From assembly GCA_937918905.1 (NCBI GenBank), contig CAKZSH010000078.1, forward strand, positions 1 to 63,544: a stretch of DNA of 63,544 bases, given 5' to 3'. This DNA comes from an uncultured Saprospiraceae bacterium. Its GTDB lineage: Bacteria; Bacteroidota; Bacteroidia; Chitinophagales; Saprospiraceae. The number at the start of each line of letters is the position of its first letter. The first letter of the stretch is position 1. Of this stretch, positions 1 to 9,702 are shown piece after piece. The notes beneath the pieces are model-generated. The model searched no databases. It was not told the origin of the DNA and saw only the letters and a list, made by a program, of their open reading frames with translations. The translations under genes were made by a program, and so were the position numbers.

Positions 1-157
1 CCATCGGATGTACATCCGACTCTCTCGGTCGAATAATATTGATTTTAAAACATTGATAATCAAGCGTTTAGATCATACGTTTTTTGATGAGAGAGTCGGA
101 TTTACATCCGACGGCTAAGAAGAACAAGCTCAAAGACACACATTCATGAACACTCCC
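1..157. repeat. Dispersed hairpin repeat A, copy 1 (cut by window start)
   Basis: This stretch is nearly identical to positions 19853-20009. Its core is an inverted repeat: a 'cggatgtaaatccgactctc' type arm at the left and its complement at about 88-115, with an AT-rich middle that includes 'aagcgtttagatcatacg'. A 40-base tail after the right arm is also conserved between the copies. A short fragment of the arm recurs at 36902-36922. It contains no ORF. It could be a MITE, a REP-like palindrome or a small structured RNA; the sequence alone does not decide. Confidence 0.85.
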
Positions 158-159
158 CG

Positions 160-230
160 AACCATTCTCAATACCCAATACAATTTTTTAAATACAAAAT
201 CATCAATCAAAATTATCTGCAACTTGAGTT
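160..230. repeat. Dispersed repeat B, copy 1
   Basis: This stretch matches 18041-18126 in the opposite orientation almost base for base. The copy near 18.1 kb carries an extra ~15-base internal duplication around 'gtattggg'. It directly follows repeat A here, but the two repeats occur apart elsewhere in the window, so they are separate units. No coding potential is seen. Confidence 0.75.
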
Positions 231-291
231 ATAAAAAAAACGTAAACGATTAACCATAGAGATGGCGTTTAATCTTTTCCAAATTCTACAT

Positions 292-438
292 TCAATCCTT
301 CAACATCTTCAAAGAAAACCATCCCAATAGTCCAATTATCAAAACCATGATTCCGTACAACCAAAGTTTATTTTTAAATAAAGGTTCTTTTTTAGGAGTA
401 ACTTTTTTATCTATTTCTTGAATGGTTCCCATTGTCAT
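292..438 (-). CDS. Small single-pass membrane protein, 48 aa
   Basis: This is a short reading frame encoding 48 residues. It has a charged N-terminal half (Lys/Glu rich, about residues 8-25) and one strongly hydrophobic segment at about residues 27-43 (YGIMVLIIGLLGWF), ending in KMLKD. An 'aggac' sequence lies just before the start, which could serve as a ribosome site. The likely topology is a short cytoplasmic N-terminus and a single membrane helix. No family is recognised. A chance ORF is possible, but the clean hydrophobic helix and the upstream site favour a real small gene. Confidence 0.4.
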   Translation of the reverse strand: MTMGTIQEIDKKVTPKKEPLFKNKLWLYGIMVLIIGLLGWFSLKMLKD

Positions 439-790
439 TGCAGTCCTATTATTTGGGATTTATCCGCAAATCAAAGAAATTCTTGATTCATGAAATGAAA
501 AAACGCCAATATTTTATTAAAAATAAAAAAACATGCTCCCTTTTTGTCCGTAAAATAGCAGAATTCTGTTCATTTGCATGTTGTTAACAACTGATTAACA
601 CCCATAAATACGAGGAAATCGTACTTTTGAGTAGTATTATTAAGGTTTTTCTTTTGGATAATTTCTACCCTGTGAACACTAAGATATTTAGGTATTTAAT
701 TATTAAAAAAAAACCATTAATTTTGCGACGCATTCTTAATATTTATTAAATGTTTCTTTTTTAACAAATTATCATTCAAACAAGAAAATA
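439..790. promoter_or_regulatory. Intergenic region with TAnnTTTG promoter candidates (622-629, 718-725)
   Basis: This 350-base gap holds two matches to the Bacteroidota -7 box TAnnTTTG: TACTTTTG at 622-629 and TAATTTTG at 718-725. The second lies about 66 bases before the DUF1573 start and is the better candidate. No good TTTG -33 box is seen at the expected spacing. No other gene is seen. Confidence 0.35.
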
Positions 791-1381
791 ATGGAAAAGT
801 CTAAACAAATTCAGATCGGATTATTAGCTCTAGTAGCTATTCTTTTAGCACTTAATTTAGGTGGAGTATTCAATGGTTTTGGTGGAGGTGACTCTGACAA
901 AACATCTGTAAGAGAGCAAGCTCGGGAAAACTTAGCTGTAAATAGTGGTAATGCCGCAGCAGCTTCAACTCCTGCAGCTAATGCAAATGCAGCAGCTAAT
1001 ACTCCTGAAGTTCCTACAGGGCCTACTACTACTATTGAATTTACAGAATCAACTTTTGATTTTGGAACTATCGACGAAGGAGAAAAAGTTTCTCACGTTT
1101 ACAAATTCAAAAACACAGGTAGCGAGCCTTTAATTATCAAAGATGCTAAAGGAAGTTGTGGATGTACTGTACCACAATGGCCAAAAGAGCCTATTGCTGT
1201 TGGAGAAACTGGAGAGATGTTAGTTGAGTTTAACTCTAAAGGTAAATCAGGTGCTCAAAACAAACGAGTAACAATTACTGCTAATACAAATCCTGGACAA
1301 ACTTTCATCAATATTAAAGGTGAGGTTATCAAAGATCCAAATGCTGCACCAGCAGCAGCTCCTGCTGCTAAGGTTCAATAA
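791..1381 (+). CDS. DUF1573 domain exported protein
   Basis: This 196-residue protein starts with a short basic segment and a membrane/signal segment (about residues 9-28). An Ala/Asn/Pro-rich linker follows (about 48-75), and then a DUF1573 domain (about 80-182). The domain shows the usual features: 'FDFGTIDEGEKVSHVYKF', the 'GSCGCTVP' motif, and 'ITANTNPG' near its end. DUF1573 has an Ig-like fold related to ASH/MSP domains and is very common in Bacteroidota envelope proteins; its function is unknown. An Ala/Pro-rich tail ends the protein. The gene stands alone, with its own terminator 20 bases downstream. Family assignment is firm; role unknown. Confidence 0.85.
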   Translation: MEKSKQIQIGLLALVAILLALNLGGVFNGFGGGDSDKTSVREQARENLAVNSGNAAAASTPAANANAAANTPEVPTGPTTTIEFTESTFDFGTIDEGEKVSHVYKFKNTGSEPLIIKDAKGSCGCTVPQWPKEPIAVGETGEMLVEFNSKGKSGAQNKRVTITANTNPGQTFINIKGEVIKDPNAAPAAAPAAKVQ

Positions 1382-1401
1382 TCCTTATTTGTAAGAAATA
1401 T

Positions 1402-1440
1402 AAAAATCCTGATGTGAGTATTCACATCAGGATTTTTTTT
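1402..1440 (+). terminator. Intrinsic terminator after the DUF1573 gene
   Basis: Perfect 16-base arms (1402-1417 and 1422-1437, containing 'atcctgatgtga') with a 4-base loop, followed by a T run to 1440. It sits 20 bases past the stop codon. Confidence 0.85.
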
Positions 1441-1449
1441 TACCAATTT

Positions 1450-1518
1450 TTGGTTGGTTAATTAGTTAATTAGTTAATTAGTTAGTTAATTAGTTAATTA
1501 GTTAATTAGTTAATTAGG
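1450..1518. repeat. Short tandem repeat (ttagttaa units)
   Basis: About eight imperfect direct copies of 'ttagttaat' fill this stretch between the terminator and the pyrG promoter region. It is low-complexity intergenic DNA, similar in style to the 'ttattgag' array at 26365-26428. Confidence 0.7.
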
Positions 1519-1656
1519 TTACGTAGGGACGATTTATTGTGTTCAATATTTTTGACCAGATCATTACCTAATAAACTAATTCACCAATCAACCAATCAAC
1601 CTTAAATCCTTTCAAAATTATCAGTTAAACGTTAACAGGTAACAGTTAAAAATATA

Positions 1657-1664
1657 TACCTTTG
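1657..1664 (+). promoter_or_regulatory. Candidate promoter -7 box for pyrG
   Basis: TACCTTTG matches the Bacteroidota TAnnTTTG consensus, 60 bases before the pyrG start codon. The upstream -33 region is AT-rich but without a clear TTTG. Confidence 0.4.
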
Positions 1665-1684
1665 TATCCCGTAACATAGGGTAA

Positions 1685-3340
<1,656 letters not shown>

Positions 3341-3874
3341 ATGCGGAAACTAAAACTTCAAGAATTAAACAGGGTTGATACCGAAACTTTTAAAGAACAA
3401 CCCAAAACACCTATTGTCTTAGTATTGGATAATATTCGATCTGGGCTCAATGTTGGTTCCGCATTTAGGACTGCAGATGGTTTTGGTTTAGAAAAAATTT
3501 ATCTCTGTGGTATCACCGCTACTCCACCTCATCGTGAAATTTTGAAAACGGCAATTGGTGCTAGTGCCTCCATGGATTGGGAATATTGCAAAACTACTCT
3601 TGACGCAATTTTATCATTAAAAAAAGAAGGGTATCGTCTAATTGCGGTCGAACAAATTGATGAAAGTATCTTGTTACAAGATTTCGAATTAGACAAAAAT
3701 CAAAAATATGCTTTGATTTTTGGAAATGAAGTTACTGGTGTGAGTGATGAAATCTTAGAACATTTGGATACCGCAATTGAAGTTCCTCAGTTTGGTACCA
3801 AACACTCCTTTAATATCTCAGTATGCGTGGGAATCGTAGTTTGGGATTTTTTCAAAAAAATAAAATACGGGTAG
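3341..3874 (+). CDS. TrmH/SpoU-family RNA 2'-O-methyltransferase
   Basis: This 177-residue enzyme is predicted to move a methyl group from S-adenosylmethionine to the ribose 2'-OH of a tRNA or rRNA base. It has the three SpoU motifs: 'NVGSAFRTADGFG' (motif 1), 'FGNEVTGVSDEIL' (motif 2) and 'FNISVCVGIVVWDFF' (motif 3, part of the trefoil knot). It lacks the N-terminal RNA-binding domain of longer RlmB-type members. The start codon directly follows the pyrG stop with no gap, so the genes form an operon. The exact target nucleotide cannot be read from the sequence. Confidence 0.9.
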   Translation: MRKLKLQELNRVDTETFKEQPKTPIVLVLDNIRSGLNVGSAFRTADGFGLEKIYLCGITATPPHREILKTAIGASASMDWEYCKTTLDAILSLKKEGYRLIAVEQIDESILLQDFELDKNQKYALIFGNEVTGVSDEILEHLDTAIEVPQFGTKHSFNISVCVGIVVWDFFKKIKYG

Positions 3875-4049
3875 AGGTTATTTCAAATTTCAATAAAATC
3901 ATTTTTAAAAAAACGGTTTATTTTGGACGTTGTACGGTTAACGTTTTCCAAAGATGGATTCGTACTAATAAATATTATTAAATTTAATATTTATATTTTA
4001 CCTTCGATTATCTAAAAACTAATTCATCACTTATAGAATAATTTTAATT

Positions 4050-4985
4050 ATGAATGCAACAGTAAAAATCCTATTTTTTCTTAGTATTGGATTGATGATG
4101 ACATCATGTATTTCTAAGAAAAAATTTCAGCAAGCCATGGCTGGCCTTGAAGAAGATAACAAAATAGCCAACAAACAATTAGGAGAATGTGGCGAAAGTC
4201 TAAATGAGTATATGGCTAAACTTTCATCTTGCAACCAAGATCGAGAAAAACTAAAAGGTCAACTCTCTACTGCTCAAAGTAATCTTCAATTAAGAGAAGA
4301 ACAAATAAATGATTTAAAAGAACAAATAAATGATATCCGATCATTAAGAGATAAACAAGTTTCTCAATTGGATGACTTGACAACCTTATCTCAATCTGCT
4401 AACGAAAACATAAAAGAAACACTTGGACAACTGGAAAGAAAGGATGAATACATCCAACTTTTACAAGCTGCAAAAACTAGAGCGGATTCTATAAATTTAG
4501 CTTTAGCTGTTAATTTAAAAAGTGTACTTAATGAAGGAATCGCTGATAACGATGTGGAAGTAAAGGTGGATAAAACAGTTGTCTTTGTCAATCTTTCTGA
4601 CAAGATGCTTTTTACAAGCGGTAGTTCTACGATCACTCCTCGTGCTCAAGAGGTGTTGGGTAAAATTGCTCAAATCATTGAGTCCCGACCTGAATTGGAA
4701 GTAATGGTAGAAGGTTATACAGATAATCAACCGATCAATACTACATGTGTAAAAGATAACTGGGAGTTAAGTGTAAAGAGAGCAACATCTGTTGTTAAGG
4801 TGTTACAAAATAACTATAGAATTGATCCGAACAGATTGATTGCAGCAGGTAGAGGTGAGTACAATGCACTAGCAAGTAATGATACTGCAGCAGGACGTTC
4901 TACAAATCGTCGAACTAGAATTATTATTTTACCAAAATTGGATCAGTTCTATGATTTGTTAAATCCAAATATGGTTAAGAATTAA
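4050..4985 (+). CDS. OmpA-family peptidoglycan-binding lipoprotein
   Basis: This 311-residue outer-membrane protein has a lipoprotein signal ending in 'MTSC' (lipidated Cys about residue 20). A long helical/coiled-coil region follows (about 25-145, rich in Glu/Lys/Gln with two 'EQINDLK/EQINDIR' heptads), and then a C-terminal OmpA-like domain (about 180-300). That domain has 'VEGYTDNQPI', 'LSVKRATSVV' and the peptidoglycan-contact region 'GRSTNRRTRIII'. By family it should anchor the outer membrane to peptidoglycan. It is preceded by an AT-rich gap with a weak TACCTTCG box at 3999-4006 and stands alone. Confidence 0.88.
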   Translation: MNATVKILFFLSIGLMMTSCISKKKFQQAMAGLEEDNKIANKQLGECGESLNEYMAKLSSCNQDREKLKGQLSTAQSNLQLREEQINDLKEQINDIRSLRDKQVSQLDDLTTLSQSANENIKETLGQLERKDEYIQLLQAAKTRADSINLALAVNLKSVLNEGIADNDVEVKVDKTVVFVNLSDKMLFTSGSSTITPRAQEVLGKIAQIIESRPELEVMVEGYTDNQPINTTCVKDNWELSVKRATSVVKVLQNNYRIDPNRLIAAGRGEYNALASNDTAAGRSTNRRTRIIILPKLDQFYDLLNPNMVKN

Positions 4986-5002
4986 TGTTTTAGGTTAATG
5001 AT

Positions 5003-5037
5003 TATGGATTAATGATTTCGAAAATCATTAATCCATA
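5003..5037. terminator. Hairpin downstream of the OmpA-type gene
   Basis: 16-base perfect arms (5003-5018 and 5022-5037, 'tatggattaatgattt' and complement). There is no strong T run, so it may be a weak terminator or a palindromic repeat. The arm resembles the hairpins at 15125-15240 and 32345-32428. Confidence 0.5.
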
Positions 5038-5044
5038 GTTAAGC

Positions 5045-5218
5045 GTGTTAAGAAAAATTCATGATACGCAATTTAGTCACAAACTTTGACTGACTTTACT
5101 CTAACGAGTTTCGACTTTCCAAAGGAAAATTCATCAGTCCGTGAAAAGTCAGAATATGTTAGAGTAAAGTCCGTCAAAGTTCGTGACTAAAATAACTCAA
5201 AATATTTTTTCTTAACAC
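5045..5218. mobile_element. MITE-like palindromic element, 174 bp
   Basis: The ends are a perfect 13-base terminal inverted repeat, GTGTTAAGAAAAA at 5045-5057 and its complement at 5206-5218. Inside are two ~33-base arms (about 5073-5100 and 5158-5190, 'ttagtcac..aactttgac..gactttactctaac') that pair with only two mismatches. It contains no ORF. It fills the gap between the convergent OmpA-type gene and the last curli-operon gene. A non-autonomous transposable element or a large bidirectional terminator are both possible. Confidence 0.65.
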
Positions 5219-5236
5219 CCATAATCCTAAAAAGGA

Positions 5237-6715
5237 TTATCTCCAATCTGGCATCTCAGCATTTTCAAAAAGCAATTCCCTATTCGATCCATCTATCCTC
5301 ATTTTATAAATATCTTTTTGAGAAATACCATCATTATTAGTATTCATAAAAATTATCCAAGCACCATCAGGAGAAATACGAGGGTCTAAGTCATTTGTGC
5401 CTGGTATTTTATTTGATGATAAATCAACAGGAACTGCAGCACTTAATTCTCGGATAAAAATTCTTGAATCTAATTGACGTCCATCAGGTACTTCAAATCC
5501 AGAAACATCATGAGTATATAATAATTCTGTTCCAACAGTTGTAAACATTGGCCCTCCTGTACTTCCAGGGATATCCGTTAATAGAGTTTGCACAAATGTT
5601 CCGTCTGAATCGTATAAATAAATAATTGAATTAAATAAATTATCTCCTACCAGTCGAGCCATCACCCTATCATCAACAATTGTCCAATCACATTCTGCAA
5701 AGGTAAATCCATTAGGAGCATCTGCAAATAATTGAGTACCTGTACCATCTCTATTTACCATGTACAACTTTTTACCATTCATATATAACAACTGCTCACC
5801 ATCAGGAGACCACGTAAAATCCAAGTCAAAAATATTATCTCCAGTAACAGGAATACTTGTAATCTTTTCAACATCACTACCATCTCGATCCATTAAATAA
5901 ATATTGGTTTCCAAACCTGAATTAGATAAAAAAGCAATTTTATCTCTTGAAGGATTCATTCGTGGTCGCCAATTATTGACAGCATTATTGGTAAGTTGAA
6001 TAGCATTACCTTCTTCATCCGAAGAGTAAATATCATATTTTCCATTTTCATTTCGAGCGTATAAAAACCGATGATCTGGAAATGGTGCGGTTTCAAAACT
6101 CCACAAATCTCCATTGACTGGAGCAGCATTTCCATCATAAACTATCACCTGCCAAAAATAGGCACTATTATAACTCAAGTTGTCTAATTCATAGGAAGTT
6201 TCAGAAATATTTTCAGCAACATCTGTAATTTGAGTTTGATCAGAATTAAACAAACGAATATCATAAGTTAACTCATCTCCATCAGGATCTGATGCTTCCC
6301 AGCTAAGAGTCAATGCTGTAGATAATTCTTTCACTCCATTTGCTGGCATGGGTTGTGTGGGTGCTAAAGGTGCAGTATTTGCCAGAGAATCAGAGACTAA
6401 TTTAATCACAACATTGATGGACTTATCACCTACAATTGAAATATTTTCAACCTTTGTTACAAAACCATTTTTCTCTACTCGTAAAGTATAATTGCCAGCC
6501 TTGATTTCTTCAATTGCAAATCTACCCAAGCCGTCAGTTTGTAAAATACTTGTTGGAGGGTTTGTCGTAACCGTTGCATCCTCAATTGTTGAGTTGGTTC
6601 CTTCTACTAAGATTTGTCCAAAGACATCACCAAAAGAGTCTGGAATAAATTCTTGCTCTCTACATGATGAACAAATCAAAATCAACAACGCAAAAAATAA
6701 AATATATCTTTTCAT
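5237..6715 (-). CDS. Curli-operon-linked lipoprotein with CarboxypepD_reg, FN3/Ig and PD40 propeller repeats
   Basis: This predicted outer-membrane lipoprotein has 492 residues. The start was set at MKRYILFF (6715), not at the longer upstream frame, because the signal 'ALLILICSSC' begins there. After the lipidated Cys come a carboxypeptidase regulatory-like (transthyretin-like) domain (about 25-105, 'GRFAIEEIKAGNYTLRV') and a fibronectin-III/Ig-like domain (about 117-210, 'TLSWEASDPDGDELTYDIRL'). The C-terminal half has TolB/PD40-type propeller repeats ('MNPSRDKIAFLSN', 'TWSPDGEQLLYM', 'ISPDGAWIIFMN'). Its start lies only 13 bases after the csgG stop on the same strand, so it is almost certainly cotranscribed with the curli genes. 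It is not a known Csg protein. Inference: an accessory surface factor for curli export or anchoring. Confidence 0.75.
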   Translation of the reverse strand: MKRYILFFALLILICSSCREQEFIPDSFGDVFGQILVEGTNSTIEDATVTTNPPTSILQTDGLGRFAIEEIKAGNYTLRVEKNGFVTKVENISIVGDKSINVVIKLVSDSLANTAPLAPTQPMPANGVKELSTALTLSWEASDPDGDELTYDIRLFNSDQTQITDVAENISETSYELDNLSYNSAYFWQVIVYDGNAAPVNGDLWSFETAPFPDHRFLYARNENGKYDIYSSDEEGNAIQLTNNAVNNWRPRMNPSRDKIAFLSNSGLETNIYLMDRDGSDVEKITSIPVTGDNIFDLDFTWSPDGEQLLYMNGKKLYMVNRDGTGTQLFADAPNGFTFAECDWTIVDDRVMARLVGDNLFNSIIYLYDSDGTFVQTLLTDIPGSTGGPMFTTVGTELLYTHDVSGFEVPDGRQLDSRIFIRELSAAVPVDLSSNKIPGTNDLDPRISPDGAWIIFMNTNNDGISQKDIYKMRIDGSNRELLFENAEMPDWR

Positions 6716-6728
6716 TTTTAAAAAATGT

Positions 6729-8162
6729 TTAAAACTCGTCTTTTGTTTTTTCAAAATCAAACTTACGTTGGCCTTTCAATTTTCTACCAAAGTAAAAATT
6801 CAATCCTATATTTCCTCTCCAATAAAAATCATTATACTTTCCTTGAATTACTTCATCAAGAGCATCACTAAATATGTAATTATAATCAGCAGAGATTCTT
6901 AAGCCTGTATTGTTACTTAACATATATTCAAATCCTCCACCAATATTCACTTTAGAATAAATAGAATTCCCTAGGTCAAATCTGTTGGAAATATTTTCAG
7001 TAATCAGTCCTCCACCTCCAAAAACATATGGGGTAAAAACATCAAATGGTAACAAACGATATTCTAGCCCTGCTTCTAAAACACTCACATCTGCGGTGTA
7101 AAAATTTTCTGTTTTCATGGAACTTAATTCATAATTAAGATAGCCACTTAACATGGGTTTAGGGGTATATTTAAATTGAATCCCACCTCCTGTTGCTAAT
7201 TTACTTCCAGGAAAATCTCCCATATAATATATACTTGAAGTACCAGCACCAATCATCATTTGCTTTCGTCTGTTGTTCAATTCATTCCCGAAAATATTGG
7301 TTTTGGGTATCAATTCTCTTTCTTTTTTATAATCAAGGATAGTTTGATCCACTATCATTCGAGGTTCTTTTAATTGCCACAATCCATCTTCAATACCTTC
7401 GATAATCAAACTCTCAACTGCTTTTTCAATTGCTTCAGTAACTGCTAGTTCTGAAGGTTCATTATAAGTATATCCTGTTTCAGCCTCTAACAATCTACCG
7501 AATCTTACAAATCGGAAAATCCCAATATCGACTGCCTGAGATAAAATCGTCTTTGAAGTATAAACCGTTTTTAAAATTTTACCGTTACTTGTAGAGACAG
7601 CTCGTAAATATATTGTTACACGATCCTGACGATATTGAGATCCGCCTCCTGTACCAAAGTACCTTAACCCTGCTCCACCAGTTATTACATTAGCATCATA
7701 AGAAATAATACCGCCTTCCAAGATTACTCCTGCAAAGAGTAACGCAGGTAAAACCTGTTTCTGTCCATTTTCTCCAGCAGAATATTGACTATGACTTGAA
7801 CGAATTATTTTTCGTTCATTTAATAAATTACTTACATTTTCACGTTCAATAGGAATAAACCAACTTGAACTCTCTAAGGCTTTAATGAGGATAGTGGTTG
7901 CTCCTTGAGTAACAGCAGTTGACCAACTCGCTCCAGTATTGGAAGGTTTGTATTGCCCTGTTTGATCTCTAAATTTATATACGGCAACTATAATTTTTTC
8001 TTTTGGGGGAGGTAGACTTTTTAGTCTGATTGTGGTTGCAGTAGCCTCACCTAATCGAGCAGGAGTACTTTCGACAGGATGTACCAACCTTCGTCCACAA
8101 CTACTTAAGAGTAGTAGCAAACCGACCACTAAAATCGTGTTTAAGGAATTTGAAGTTCTCAT
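6729..8162 (-). CDS. csgG: Curli secretion channel CsgG with extra C-terminal barrel-like domain
   Basis: This is the outer-membrane lipoprotein that forms the nonameric pore exporting curlin subunits. A lipobox 'LLLLSSC' marks the mature start. Residues about 45-275 match CsgG closely: 'IIVAVYKFRDQTGQYKP', 'NLLNERKIIR', 'GGAGLRYFGTGG', 'SKTILSQAVDIGIFRFVRF' and 'GYTYNEP'. Compared with the E. coli pore constriction (Tyr51, Asn55, Phe56), this loop reads SNTGASW, so only the aromatic at the last position is kept. The protein is 477 residues against about 277 in E. coli; the added part (about 300-465) has alternating strands with Gly/aromatic endings ('YVFGGGGLITENI', 'LRISADYNYIF'), like an outer-membrane barrel. 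It lies 54 bases after csgF and 13 before the downstream lipoprotein gene. Confidence 0.93.
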   Translation of the reverse strand: MRTSNSLNTILVVGLLLLLSSCGRRLVHPVESTPARLGEATATTIRLKSLPPPKEKIIVAVYKFRDQTGQYKPSNTGASWSTAVTQGATTILIKALESSSWFIPIERENVSNLLNERKIIRSSHSQYSAGENGQKQVLPALLFAGVILEGGIISYDANVITGGAGLRYFGTGGGSQYRQDRVTIYLRAVSTSNGKILKTVYTSKTILSQAVDIGIFRFVRFGRLLEAETGYTYNEPSELAVTEAIEKAVESLIIEGIEDGLWQLKEPRMIVDQTILDYKKERELIPKTNIFGNELNNRRKQMMIGAGTSSIYYMGDFPGSKLATGGGIQFKYTPKPMLSGYLNYELSSMKTENFYTADVSVLEAGLEYRLLPFDVFTPYVFGGGGLITENISNRFDLGNSIYSKVNIGGGFEYMLSNNTGLRISADYNYIFSDALDEVIQGKYNDFYWRGNIGLNFYFGRKLKGQRKFDFEKTKDEF

Positions 8163-8216
8163 GATATGTCTAAAAAATTTATTGTTTTTTCTTTCTAAAC
8201 CGGTTCTTAAAAATTC

Positions 8217-8630
8217 TTAAAAATAAGGTATAATAATTTGTGTAGTTTCTCCAACTGATGAATCCGATATTGTTATTGAAAGACCATCTAATGTTGAAAT
8301 AACATCTAAGTTGAAATTTCCAATTTGATAGGTACCATCATCTAAGTTATTCTCACCAAATTGTGCACCTGATAACTGTCGTGAAAGGTTACTTAATAGT
8401 TGCCGCTCCAATGATTCTGTAAAAGAGTCCAAAGCTGATGTTGGGCTATCCGAATCAGGCTCTTGAATCAGATTCTGCGATTGAGCTGAACTCAATAACC
8501 AATTATAATTAAAGGTATCACCACCAAACGCAGGATTTACAGGGGTATATACAAAATCTTGCGCAGTTGCATTTGAAAGGCAAAAAAGAGAAAATAAGCC
8601 AAATAGAAGCAAATGTAGTTTTCTTTTCAT
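8217..8630 (-). CDS. csgF: Curli assembly protein CsgF
   Basis: This 137-residue exported protein caps the CsgG pore and couples secretion to nucleation on the cell surface. A signal peptide covers about residues 1-23 ('LLFGLFSLFCLSNATA'). Directly after it comes the CsgF hallmark: 'DFVYTPVNPAFGGDTFNYNW', then 'LLSSAQSQN', the segment that in E. coli inserts in the CsgG channel. The length and C-terminal strand region fit the family. It lies between csgE and csgG, in the usual order. Confidence 0.93.
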   Translation of the reverse strand: MKRKLHLLLFGLFSLFCLSNATAQDFVYTPVNPAFGGDTFNYNWLLSSAQSQNLIQEPDSDSPTSALDSFTESLERQLLSNLSRQLSGAQFGENNLDDGTYQIGNFNLDVISTLDGLSITISDSSVGETTQIIIPYF

Positions 8631-8694
8631 GGTGTTTTTATTTATACGAATAAAATTAATTTATTTTATTGATAATCAATTTTTATTAACAACT

Positions 8695-9531
8695 CTAGTA
8701 TATTCCAGATCCCAATTGGTCTCCAGATTCCATATCTTGTTTTAGATTTTCATTTTTTTGAAGGTATCGTTTCACATAGGATATTGATGTATTAGCTTCC
8801 TGCTCTACTAAATCTCCTCTAGGTTGTAAGAAACGATAAAGAATTATATTGTCATTTACATGGATCGATACTCTTGCGCCAATACCTCGTGCAGGTAATT
8901 CTTTTATAGTTATTAAAAAATCTTTAGCACCAAGAGGAGGTGTCCATCGATTATAAAATAACTCGTAGAAATCTCTTCCAATTTTAGATCTTGTTTCATC
9001 CAAAATCAATCCATCAATTTCCAAAGCATCTAGACTTCTTTTTGGTTTGGGAAGGTCACGCTTAACTAATGGAGGATTGGATAGGGTGGGTTTTAAAACA
9101 GGAGGATTGAATTTTTCGCTTGTCAATGTGTCTGAACCTATTTGTTGTTGTTTTTCATTAAAAACATTAAAAACTATAACAATATATTCACGTTTTTTTA
9201 AATCTATCTCATACTCTGATATAATCTCTAACGAATATGGTTTAGCTATAAACTGTCCAGTAATTGTAGAATCAAATACCTCTATTTGGGATTCTCGATG
9301 AATTTTCATTTCCCAATTGAATCTATTTTCTTGATCTACTAAATGACTAAATAAGCCTTTAACATATGCTTTATCTGATTCTTCAATGTAGTCAATCCAA
9401 ACTTTAATATCGGTAGAATCTGACGCACTAATTTTTGGAATATTACAAATCAAAAGAAAACACATTCCAAAAGCTACTTTCTTTAAAAAACTAAAATTAG
9501 AGTAAAGAAAAATTTTATTCAGAAAAAACAT
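8695..9531 (-). CDS. csgE: CsgE curli chaperone with extra N-terminal beta-rich domain
   Basis: CsgE is the periplasmic adaptor that delivers curlin subunits to CsgG. The C-terminal part matches CsgE: 'LILDETRSKIGRDFYELFYN', then 'RWTPP', 'ITIKELPARGIGARVSIHVND' in part, and 'FLQPRGDLVEQEA'. The E. coli protein is about 129 residues; here the protein has about 278. The added N-terminal region (about 40-145) reads as a single small beta-sandwich and includes 'NWEMKIHRESQ', 'STITGQF' and 'YIVIVFNVF', a pattern like the CsgC/CsgH chaperone family (inference). I chose the Met at 9531; an in-frame Met at 9465 would give a shorter signal ('MCFLLICNIPKISA'), and the longest frame begins at 9603. Confidence 0.85.
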   Translation of the reverse strand: MFFLNKIFLYSNFSFLKKVAFGMCFLLICNIPKISASDSTDIKVWIDYIEESDKAYVKGLFSHLVDQENRFNWEMKIHRESQIEVFDSTITGQFIAKPYSLEIISEYEIDLKKREYIVIVFNVFNEKQQQIGSDTLTSEKFNPPVLKPTLSNPPLVKRDLPKPKRSLDALEIDGLILDETRSKIGRDFYELFYNRWTPPLGAKDFLITIKELPARGIGARVSIHVNDNIILYRFLQPRGDLVEQEANTSISYVKRYLQKNENLKQDMESGDQLGSGIY

Positions 9532-9702
9532 AACAATACAATCCCAAATAGAATTTGGAGAAATTAATCGTGCGTGATTACATAATGTTTTCATTGAAAA
9601 CAAATTTTCTCAAAGTATTAATCGTACTATTACAAAAACGCCAAAAAGCAACATAAAAAACTGACTACCAGTTATTTATGTCACTTTAGGCGGGTTTAAT
9701 CT

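Noticed and set aside
6492-6902. 136-codon plus-strand ORF across the csgG / lipoprotein junction
   Set aside because: Runs across two real minus-strand genes and has no motif or start context.
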